A DNA stretch of 6,330 nt from Nitrospirota bacterium (GTDB lineage Bacteria > Nitrospirota > Nitrospiria > Nitrospirales > Nitrospiraceae): NCBI GenBank assembly GCA_020028195.1, contig JAHWYE010000105.1, positions 1-6,330 on the forward strand. Reading direction: 5' to 3'. The notes below the pieces were generated by a model that saw only the letters and a program-made list of their open reading frames with translations, was not told where the DNA came from and did not search any database. Each line of letters begins with the position of its first letter. Position 1 is the first letter of the stretch. Shown piece by piece: positions 1 through 5,770 of this stretch. Position numbers and translations under genes: made by a program.

Positions 1-117
1 GAGCAGCGGCACCGGGCGCTGGGCCGATTCACGATGATCATCTATTGCACTTTGTTTGTGACGGGCAGCGTCACCTACACCATGCTGTACATCCTCTACC
101 CGGGAAAGATAGGGTAA
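1..117 (+). CDS. DUF420 family membrane protein, C-terminal fragment
   Basis: The first 114 bases are an open frame of 38 codons ending in TAA at 115-117; the start lies left of the window. The residues read HRALGRFTM, then a hydrophobic helix, then YTMLYILYP near the end. From memory this matches the end of DUF420 proteins, which carry an H-R-x-L-G-R-x-T motif before the last helix and a terminal V-x-Y-x-M-L-Y-x-L-Y-P. DUF420 includes YozB/CtaM, an integral membrane protein needed for function of haem-A quinol oxidase in Staphylococcus aureus, so a role in oxidase assembly is possible here but only inferred. The stop is 4 bases before the next ATG, which suggests co-transcription and translational coupling. 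Only the tail is visible, so the family call is moderate. Confidence 0.66.
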   Translation, partial: EQRHRALGRFTMIIYCTLFVTGSVTYTMLYILYPGKIG

Positions 118-121
118 GCCT

Positions 122-616
122 ATGCTCGTCTGTGGCTGCGGCAGGTGGATGCACACGGTGGGAGTAGACGAGCGGTTGGATGAGAGCGGTGCGCAGACCT
201 GGCTCGTGCGAACTGAATGCCAAGGGTGCGGGCTCCGAGTGGGGTTGGATTCGTCGCCGGATCAGGCCATGGCGCTGGTGGATCGACTGATGTGGACGGA
301 CGAAGCCCGGCATGTCCTGGATCGGATGCCTCCCTACGTTGCACCACTGCTCAGGCATGAGGTGGAGGACTATGCCAGATCGACGGGCAATCGGGTGATC
401 ACGTTTGCGCTGTTGGCCCAGGCCCGGCACGGTGGGGCTGTCGTGTGGGAGCCGGAAGCCGAGCGCCGGCTCGAGAATATCCCGGCGCCAGTGCGAGCGA
501 TGGCGCGGGTGGAACTCGAGCGGACGGCTGTCGAAAAAGGGCAATCCGAGGTGACGGTTTCCTTAATGGAAGAAGTGAAAGCGAAGTATTTCGGAATGGC
601 AGCACAAAAGTCGTGA
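122..616 (+). CDS. PCP reductase-domain protein, two tandem PCP_red domains with N-terminal Cys ribbon
   Basis: This 164-residue soluble protein has three parts. Residues 1-37 hold paired cysteines, C4-x-C6 and C33-x-x-C36, resembling a small zinc ribbon or metal site. Residues 58-102 and 109-156 are two copies of one helical unit: Trp, then E-A-x-x-x-L-x-x-[IM]-P, then V, then R-x-E-[VL]-E, then a [TK]-G and a short [VI]-T strand. This is the PCP_red pattern (C-terminal domain of the ChlB subunit of dark-operative protochlorophyllide reductase). Orphan PCP_red proteins occur in non-photosynthetic bacteria, where their function is not established to my knowledge. There is no nitrogenase-like domain, so chlorophyll synthesis is not implied. 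The ATG lies 4 bases after the upstream stop; AGGG at 111-114 is a weak Shine-Dalgarno sequence. The family call is strong; the role is unknown. Confidence 0.88.
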   Translation: MLVCGCGRWMHTVGVDERLDESGAQTWLVRTECQGCGLRVGLDSSPDQAMALVDRLMWTDEARHVLDRMPPYVAPLLRHEVEDYARSTGNRVITFALLAQARHGGAVVWEPEAERRLENIPAPVRAMARVELERTAVEKGQSEVTVSLMEEVKAKYFGMAAQKS

Positions 617-680
617 GGGGTATTTCAGAAGGGTTTCTTGGGCCACGACCACCTGACGTCTCACGCCCAACGGGTTTGTT

Positions 681-1763
681 ATGTTGCATCGGCTGACACT
701 CCGTGTCCTTCCGCGCCTGACCCTGGCGGCGACAGAGGAGTCGGTTCGGAAGCGAAAGCGTTTCGTGATGCTGGTGGCGGGCCTGGTCGCATTCGCCATC
801 TACCGAGTCATCAAGCATCTTGCTCCGCTGTCCGAGCCTCTGACCCTGCTGGGGCTGAGCGGGCTGATTTCGGCAGCCACGGCTGCCTGCGCTTATCAGG
901 TCGGCCGCAGCGCGGATTGGGTGACCATATGGAGGGAGGATGGGAGCCGGACAGTGGGCTGGCTGGTCGGCTGGATCGGATTCGCTTACGGCGTTCAGCT
1001 TTCCTTGATGGTCTTGGCCTTATTGAGGATCCTCGTGAACTATGATTTTTTCCGCCATTCTGAAGGTCCCGCCATGATGGCGATCATCATCGCCTGTACC
1101 TCCGTTGCAAGGGACGCGTTCGAAATCGGCCACGTTCAACGGTTGAAGCGGCAGGGCAGCCAGCTTGTGACATTTCCTGACGGGGCTGCGCTCAGGGCTC
1201 TGTTCAGGGAACAGCCTGGACGACTCGCCCAGTTGGGGATTCCAGCGGTGCTGGCGAGCGCAGTGGTATCACTCGGGCTGGCCAACCTTGATGAGGCTGG
1301 TCGAACCGAGCTTGGTCAACTGGTCGTTGTCAGCCTGTTTGCTGGAACGGTAGCACTGTGGGCCTATCTGATCGGCGAGCAGCGTACCAGTGGGTGGAGC
1401 ATGATGCTCCGTACAGTTGGCTGGGCGGAATTGTTCCGGTTCTGGTGGTGGCCGGGGCTGGCTTTTGCCGCCACTTATTATTTGACGATGTCAGGAGCTG
1501 CCACATTCCTGTTCAGGTTGGATGCCAGGAGTGGAGTCGTTCAAAGTCTGATGGCCGGGGCGGTCGCGGGCGTGATGGCGCTCTATTGCTACTACCTGGG
1601 ATATCGCCGCCATCTGGAAAATCAGGTTCAGCAGATGGTCCCACCTTCCCTGTTGCGGTGCCCGTTCGTGATGGGCATCCTGTCGAAGCCTAAAGTCGTG
1701 CAGAGCGAGGAGTCCATTTCGCCCGCCGGTATGGCTCTGAGAGAAACCGGAAGACGAGGCTGA
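681..1763 (+). CDS. Unrecognised polytopic membrane protein (360 aa)
   Basis: I do not recognise the family. The protein has about eight hydrophobic helices, roughly at residues 28-46, 52-73, 94-116, 130-148, 183-203, 212-231, 252-277 and 285-307. It opens with a basic tail (RKRKRF at 23-28) and closes with a hydrophilic tail of about 50 residues. Notable polar patches are ARDAFEIGHVQRLKRQ (143-158), probably a membrane-edge loop, and the aromatic run FRFWWWPG (252-259). There is no CxxCH haem motif. ATG 681 is the first possible start in frame because a TGA at 654-656 closes the frame upstream, although its ribosome site is weak. Its stop at 1761-1763 directly touches the ATG of the bd-like oxidase gene, so the two are probably translationally coupled and may form one complex. 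It does not visibly resemble CydB, but a partner-subunit role is a reasonable inference. Confidence 0.78.
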   Translation: MLHRLTLRVLPRLTLAATEESVRKRKRFVMLVAGLVAFAIYRVIKHLAPLSEPLTLLGLSGLISAATAACAYQVGRSADWVTIWREDGSRTVGWLVGWIGFAYGVQLSLMVLALLRILVNYDFFRHSEGPAMMAIIIACTSVARDAFEIGHVQRLKRQGSQLVTFPDGAALRALFREQPGRLAQLGIPAVLASAVVSLGLANLDEAGRTELGQLVVVSLFAGTVALWAYLIGEQRTSGWSMMLRTVGWAELFRFWWWPGLAFAATYYLTMSGAATFLFRLDARSGVVQSLMAGAVAGVMALYCYYLGYRRHLENQVQQMVPPSLLRCPFVMGILSKPKVVQSEESISPAGMALRETGRRG

Positions 1764-3656
1764 ATGCAACGCTGGGTCACGCAGAACGTGCCTCTGTTCT
1801 GGCCGCTCTGGCCAGTGCGGATCGTCGGTCTTTTTCTGCTGATGGTTGGCCTTGGGGCCGTGGTCGATCTGGCCCATGGTCAGGCGGTTCCTCAGCCGGC
1901 ACAGGACATCTATTATAAGACCGAAGGTGTGCCGGTCGGCCCTCCCGCTCCATCGTCCGGGGCGACTGTCTATCCCCGCTATGGCTCCCTGGACAACCGG
2001 GTCCTCGTCTGGTTCGTGACGCAGCAGCACACCTATTTCGGAGGCTTTGTGCTGGCGCTTCCGATTTTCTGCGTGATCATGGAGTTCCTGGGGCTCACGA
2101 TGCGAAATCGAGCCTCTGCGGTCCGCTACGATCAACTGGCTCGGGACGTCCTGCAGGTTGCGCTCCTGGCTCTTTCCCTGACCGCCGTCGTCGGGAGCGT
2201 TATGCTGGGGCTGTTTATCTGGCTCTACCCGAGCTTCATGAGTTACATGGGCGGAACCTTCAAGACGATGATGCCGGTCTACGCCTTCGTCTTTCTCGCG
2301 GAGTCCATCTGCCTGATGATCTACTACTACGGTTGGGACCACATGACGACGCCTGCGCTGAAATGGGTGCATGCTGCCATCGGTGTCGTGGCCAACGGGC
2401 TGGGCGCGGTCCTCCTGTTGCTGGCGAATGCCTGGGTTGCCTTCATGATGTCGCCGGCCGGCGTGGATGTGCAAGGCCGCTATCTCGGTAATGTCTGGCA
2501 CCTCCTGCATTCGGCCCTATGGAATCCCCTCAATGTGCACCGGTTCCTGGCCGACCTGATGTCCGGCGGCGCGGTGGTCATCGCCTATGCGGCCTACCGA
2601 TTCCTGACGAGCAAATCTGCTGAGGAGCGGGCCTACTACGACTGGGTGGGGTATGTCTTCCTGTTCGTGACCGTCTGCGCGTTACTGCCGATGCCCTTTG
2701 CGGGTTACTGGCTCATGCGATCGGTCTATGCCTTCCGGCAGAACATGGGCGTGACAATGATGGGCGGGTTGCTCACCTGGCTCTTTGTGGTGCAAGCCTT
2801 ACTGATCGGGGTCTTGTTTCTCGGCATCAACTATTATCTCTGGCAGAGCACGGGTCGGATCAGGGGCGGTGAGCGATATCAGCGTGCCTTCAAGGTGCTC
2901 GTCTTGGGGCTGACGGCCTGTCTCTTCGTCTGGCTCACGCCGCACACGCTCGCGATGTCGGCGAGCGAGCTCAAGGCGATGGGCGGGGCGCAACATCCGG
3001 TGATCGGCAATTATGGGGTCATGTCCGCCAAGAACGGGGCGATCAATGTCATGATCTGCCTCACCACCCTGAGTTACATCCTCTACAGGCGGGCAAACCG
3101 GACTATGGTCGTGCCATGGGTCAGAGCCGGGAACATTGGCCTGGCCGTGCTCTTTGGGGTGGGAATGCTGAATATCGTCTGGCTGGCGATCTACGGCTTT
3201 TACCTGCCGGCCAGCGTCCGTGTTGGACTTTCCTCCCCGCAGGCTCTCACGACTCTGACGGTCCTGGTTCTCGGGGTCTTGATCAACCGCGCGATGATGC
3301 GTGGGGCCACAGTGCATGGCCCGATCGAATGGGGCAAGATCTCGGTGCGTGGGATGGTGGCGCTGTTTGGGCTGGCAGCCGCCTTTACCTGGGTCATGGG
3401 CCTGATGGGCTATATCAGATCGTCGGGGCGCCTCTCCTGGCATGTCAATGAGCTGATTCCGGACCTCTCGCCCTGGGCCTTTACTCCCTCGCTGGGATTT
3501 GCCGCCAAAATGGTGACCCTCAACATGGTTGTGTTCTGGATGACGGTGCTGCTCCTGTTCTGGCTCAGTCGCCATGGACAGCAACCAGTTCCGCAAAGGG
3601 AGCTTGCAACGGAGAAGCCTCCGACGTTGGTCCCGTCTCCTTCACAGGAGCTGTAG
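1764..3656 (+). CDS. Cytochrome bd-like quinol oxidase, subunit I homologue (divergent)
   Basis: This 630-residue membrane protein has about 14 predicted helices. E. coli CydA has 522 residues and 9 helices. Features aligned by hand with CydA: H89 in QQHTYFGG for His19 (high-spin haem ligand); IMEFLGL at 105-111 for IMETVYV; the GTFKTMMP...AESICLMIYYYGWDHM block (164-194), where E180 matches Glu107; ANAW (221-224) for ANGW. NPLNVHRFLADLMSGG (254-269) matches NPVAQVKFVHTVASGY. The Glu99 position is V172 and the His186 position is A263, with H259 four residues earlier. GRQPW is absent. Later motifs are PMPFAGYWL (309-317), TPHT (392-395), YGFYLPASVRVG (477-488) and SWHV...WAFTPSLGFA (559-580), which I associate with the bd-like family of Nitrospira. 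Residues 18-38 form an extra first helix, followed by a polar loop of about 50 residues without haem-c motifs. GAGG at 1756-1759 is the ribosome site; the start abuts the previous stop. Actual oxygen reduction is uncertain. Confidence 0.87.
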   Translation: MQRWVTQNVPLFWPLWPVRIVGLFLLMVGLGAVVDLAHGQAVPQPAQDIYYKTEGVPVGPPAPSSGATVYPRYGSLDNRVLVWFVTQQHTYFGGFVLALPIFCVIMEFLGLTMRNRASAVRYDQLARDVLQVALLALSLTAVVGSVMLGLFIWLYPSFMSYMGGTFKTMMPVYAFVFLAESICLMIYYYGWDHMTTPALKWVHAAIGVVANGLGAVLLLLANAWVAFMMSPAGVDVQGRYLGNVWHLLHSALWNPLNVHRFLADLMSGGAVVIAYAAYRFLTSKSAEERAYYDWVGYVFLFVTVCALLPMPFAGYWLMRSVYAFRQNMGVTMMGGLLTWLFVVQALLIGVLFLGINYYLWQSTGRIRGGERYQRAFKVLVLGLTACLFVWLTPHTLAMSASELKAMGGAQHPVIGNYGVMSAKNGAINVMICLTTLSYILYRRANRTMVVPWVRAGNIGLAVLFGVGMLNIVWLAIYGFYLPASVRVGLSSPQALTTLTVLVLGVLINRAMMRGATVHGPIEWGKISVRGMVALFGLAAAFTWVMGLMGYIRSSGRLSWHVNELIPDLSPWAFTPSLGFAAKMVTLNMVVFWMTVLLLFWLSRHGQQPVPQRELATEKPPTLVPSPSQEL

Positions 3657-3672
3657 CCCTTCGTCGCGGGAT

Positions 3673-3678
3673 GAGGAG
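3673..3678 (+). promoter_or_regulatory. Shine-Dalgarno GAGGAG deciding the DUF3047 start
   Basis: GAGGAG lies 10 bases before ATG 3689 and inside the longer reading that would begin at ATG 3671. The sequence before ATG 3671 (cttcgtcgcggg) has no purine-rich site. This favours ATG 3689, which also gives a conventional signal peptide with a basic residue at position 3 immediately ahead of the hydrophobic stretch. Confidence 0.6.
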
Positions 3679-3688
3679 CGGTGTGAGC

Positions 3689-4336
3689 ATGACAAGGATC
3701 ATGGTTTTCGTAGGGCTGAACTTGATGGTCGGCGCTCTTCTGGTGATCGTGCTGGCTGATGTGTCGTCTCTGGCCCAGTCGGCCGGTGTGGTGGTTCTGG
3801 AAGACTTCCGCGCCAAAGACGAGGATGGGTTTCCAAAAGGCTGGAAGGCTCAGCGGAGCGAGAGTAAAGCCAAACAGGCTTACACGGTACAATCAGAGCA
3901 AGAGACAGTGTTTCTCTCGGCGAAGAGCGCCGATCAACGAGTCTACAAGAGAATCGCCTGGAATCCAAAGGTGACCCCGATCGTGGCCTGGCGATGGCGG
4001 CTAAAGACCGCACCGGTTGAAGCTGATCTGATCGCCGCGGTGTTTATCTCGCTGGATACCGATCTTATGGTCCTTCCCGTTGCGACCAAGTATGTGTGGA
4101 GCGGGACGAGATCCAAAGGGACGACGACCGAGGGCGGGATCTTCAGCGCGTCAGAGATCGTCATTCGGGCCGGGGCGCAGCCAATCGGGCAGTGGGTCGA
4201 GGAGCGGGTGAACGCCTATGAGGATTTCAAACGGATCCATCAGCACGAACCGGCCGACCAGGCTTGGGGCATTTCGATCTTAGGTGGGCCTGGCGTCGAA
4301 GTTGACTTCGGGCTGATCGCCGTCTCCTCACCATGA
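3689..4336 (+). CDS. DUF3047 domain protein, exported
   Basis: The predicted protein has 215 residues from ATG 3689, or 221 from the alternative ATG 3671. The N-terminus is a signal peptide or anchor (MTRIM, hydrophobic to about residue 24, then a likely cleavage region SSLAQSAG), so it should act outside the cytoplasmic membrane. The mature part follows the DUF3047 layout: VVLEDFRAKDEDGFPKGW (an E-D-F then G-x-P-x-G-W start), a beta-rich stretch with FLSAKSA, the central AWRWRLK, a KYVWSG strand, GQWVEERVNAYEDFKRI, and a terminal ISILGG...VDFGLIAVSSP. The W-R-W-R and the W-x-x-E-R-x-N-x-Y-x-D-F patches are the most diagnostic. DUF3047 proteins are beta-sandwich-like with no known activity to my knowledge. 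The gene starts 32 bases after the oxidase stop, and its TGA overlaps an ATG (ATGA) of an unlikely competing frame. Its presence in an oxidase operon suggests an accessory or structural role outside the membrane, unproven. Confidence 0.76.
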   Translation: MTRIMVFVGLNLMVGALLVIVLADVSSLAQSAGVVVLEDFRAKDEDGFPKGWKAQRSESKAKQAYTVQSEQETVFLSAKSADQRVYKRIAWNPKVTPIVAWRWRLKTAPVEADLIAAVFISLDTDLMVLPVATKYVWSGTRSKGTTTEGGIFSASEIVIRAGAQPIGQWVEERVNAYEDFKRIHQHEPADQAWGISILGGPGVEVDFGLIAVSSP

Positions 4337-4344
4337 CGGCCGAA

Positions 4345-4351
4345 GAGGGGG
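4345..4351 (+). promoter_or_regulatory. Shine-Dalgarno GAGGGGG for the TTG-started gene
   Basis: GAGGGGG ends 9 bases before TTG 4361. The frame is closed upstream by TAG at 4355-4357, so TTG 4361 is the first available start codon and this site fits it well. The nearest ATGs in frame (4429, 4435) lie inside the first membrane helix and would remove its N-terminal part. Confidence 0.6.
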
Positions 4352-4360
4352 ACGTAGCTC

Positions 4361-4744
4361 TTGGCGTGTTCCGATGCACAGCTGTCACGGTTCGCTACGC
4401 GGACGGTTGTCGACATCGTGTTAGGTGCGATGGTGATGGGCACCGTCGGGACCATGATCGGGCTGCTCGCGGGTGGCGGAATTCTCCCGGTCGCGGTCGG
4501 GATCGGGATCGCGCTTGGTGTAGCTGTGGGTATCTTCGGAGGGCGGCGCTTCTTGATCAGCATTCTGGTTGGCACAGTCCTGGGCGGCGCCTTGGCCTGG
4601 GCGCTGGCTGGCCCGGAGAAGATTTCGTTCGGGGCGGGGGCCGGAGCCGCGATGGGCGGATTCTTGGGTGTGCAGCTCTCCATGCTGTTGGATCTGTGGG
4701 CCGAGCGCAAGCGGCAGGCCGTGTCGGAGGACCCGCGGCTCTGA
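4361..4744 (+). CDS. Small glycine-rich membrane protein, TTG start (127 aa)
   Basis: The 127-residue product is mostly hydrophobic and rich in Gly and Ala, with about four helices near residues 16-36, 39-60, 63-83 and 88-110. The helices carry many small-xxx-small motifs (for example MGTVGTMIG, VGIGIALGVAVG and GAGAGAAMGG), which favour tight helix packing or oligomerisation. A charged loop GPEK (84-87) precedes the last helix, and the C-terminal tail AERKRQAVSEDPRL is hydrophilic and probably cytoplasmic. I do not recognise a named family. TTG 4361 has a good GAGGGGG ribosome site and an in-frame stop just upstream. An overlapping frame (4333-4812) starts with ATG overlapping the previous stop, but its translation is an Arg/Gly/Asp-rich low-complexity product, so I treat it as a shadow. 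A small subunit or stabiliser of the neighbouring membrane complex is conceivable but not shown. Confidence 0.72.
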   Translation: MACSDAQLSRFATRTVVDIVLGAMVMGTVGTMIGLLAGGGILPVAVGIGIALGVAVGIFGGRRFLISILVGTVLGGALAWALAGPEKISFGAGAGAAMGGFLGVQLSMLLDLWAERKRQAVSEDPRL

Positions 4745-4790
4745 CGGCGATCGCCGGATATTACGCCGAATGTTCTCTCGATGAGGGACT

Positions 4791-5714
4791 ATGGAAAATA
4801 AAGGGGTGCTGATCGGATCGATTATATTCGTGTTTGCCTCGTTCATTCTCATGATCGTAGGCCTGGTCTATGAGTCATACAAGTCCAAGCAGCAGCGAGA
4901 GCTGGTTGCCTCGATTAAGACCGAGCGCCAGGCCGTTGCCGTGACTGCACCAAGGGACTTCTCGATGTACAAGACGATCGTCGGCGATGAGGGTCGTGAG
5001 ATGGTCCTGATCCCCGAAGGACCGTTCACCATGGGGAGTGTAGAGGGTGATCCAGACGAGGCGCCGGAACACCAGCTTTACCTGAAGTCTTACTATATCG
5101 ATAGCAAAGAGGTGACGCAGGCCGAGTACGACCGCTTCGTCCGGATGACGAAGCGCGGCAAGCCCTTTGTTCCCGTCTTTGAGGATGATATCTCGAAAAT
5201 TGTGAAACCGGAGTTGCCGGCGATAGGGATGTCCTGGAACGATGCGGGCGCCTATTGCAAGTGGGCCGGCAAGCGTCTGCCCACCGAGGCCGAATGGGAA
5301 AAGGCAGGACGCGGTGAAGGAAACAGACGGTATCCATGGGGCGACGAATTCGCGACGGGGAACGCGAACGTGGATGGCGATGCGGATGGATTTAAGTACC
5401 TGGCACCGCCGGGTGCGTTCGAGTCCGGACGAAGTCCATACGGGCTTTACGACATGACCGGAAATGTCGCCGAGTGGGTGGCGGATACCTATGGCGAGCA
5501 GTATTATCAGAAGTCACCGTATCGTGACCCTCAGGGCTCTGAAGACGGGCAGCACAAAGTGATTCGGGGCGGTTCGTGGAGAGAGACGCCGCAAGGGGCG
5601 CGACTCTCTAAGCGCTTTCAGGCGAAGATGTGGCGGACCGACAGTACCATCGGGATCCGGTGCGCAAGAGATGTCGATGAGCAACCCAAGGGATCACGGA
5701 CGGCGAAAAATTAG
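4791..5714 (+). CDS. Membrane-anchored FGE-sulfatase/SUMF1-domain protein
   Basis: The 307-residue protein has an N-terminal anchor helix (residues 7-27), a charged linker (28-66) and one FGE-sulfatase domain (about 68-295). Clear family motifs, in order: MVLIPEGPFTMGS (71-83), DEAPEHQLYLKSYYIDSKEVTQAEYDRF (89-116), MSWNDAGAYCKWAGKRLPTEAEWEKAGRG (147-175), YPWGDEF (181-187), GLYDMTGNVAEWVADTY (218-234), KVIRGGSW (256-263) and GIRCARD (288-294). In true formylglycine-generating enzymes the segment after R-G-G-S carries two copper-binding cysteines; here that segment (262-285) has no cysteine, and only C156 and C291 are present. Formylglycine synthesis is therefore unlikely. Relatives of this fold include EgtB-, PvdO- and NirV-type proteins, but none can be assigned. 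ATG 4791 is the first start in frame (TGA at 4782-4784 upstream), with GAGGG close by. The domain probably faces the periplasm. Confidence 0.9.
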   Translation: MENKGVLIGSIIFVFASFILMIVGLVYESYKSKQQRELVASIKTERQAVAVTAPRDFSMYKTIVGDEGREMVLIPEGPFTMGSVEGDPDEAPEHQLYLKSYYIDSKEVTQAEYDRFVRMTKRGKPFVPVFEDDISKIVKPELPAIGMSWNDAGAYCKWAGKRLPTEAEWEKAGRGEGNRRYPWGDEFATGNANVDGDADGFKYLAPPGAFESGRSPYGLYDMTGNVAEWVADTYGEQYYQKSPYRDPQGSEDGQHKVIRGGSWRETPQGARLSKRFQAKMWRTDSTIGIRCARDVDEQPKGSRTAKN

Positions 5715-5770
5715 AGGAGGCTGAGGCTGGGCCTTGCCTGGATAAGCTCGCAGTGGCTTCAAGTTGAGCC

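Noticed and set aside
617..680. Possible promoter in the 64-base gap before the 360-residue membrane protein gene
   Set aside because: No convincing -35/-10 pair or operator-like palindrome could be seen; the gap may simply be an intercistronic spacer.
638..1045. 135-codon plus-strand frame overlapping the start of the 360-residue membrane protein gene
   Set aside because: Its translation is Gly/Ser/Arg-rich with no hydrophobic pattern or motif, while the overlapping frame gives coherent membrane helices and ends precisely at the next gene.
1491..2510. 339-codon open frame on the minus strand
   Set aside because: It lies opposite the bd-like and upstream membrane-protein genes; its translation is rich in His, Arg, Gln and Asp without domains, the usual antisense shadow of hydrophobic coding sequence at high GC.
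2799..3596. 265-codon open frame on the minus strand
   Set aside because: It is wholly antisense to the bd-like oxidase gene, with the same charged, His/Arg/Pro-rich composition and no recognisable fold.
1764..3656. Haem-copper oxidase subunit I or fused cytochrome c
   Set aside because: No CxxCH motif occurs, and the best recognisable blocks (IMEF, AES...GWDHM, ANAW) match the bd family rather than haem-copper oxidases.
4333..4812. 159-codon plus-strand frame beginning with an ATGA overlap
   Set aside because: The product is Arg/Asp/Gly-rich low complexity and runs past the start of the next gene; the frame starting at TTG 4361 encodes a plausible membrane protein.
5715..5770. Possible terminator between the two FGE-fold genes (AGGC...GCCT inverted pieces)
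   Set aside because: The stem is short and imperfect and no T-run follows, so read-through is more likely.
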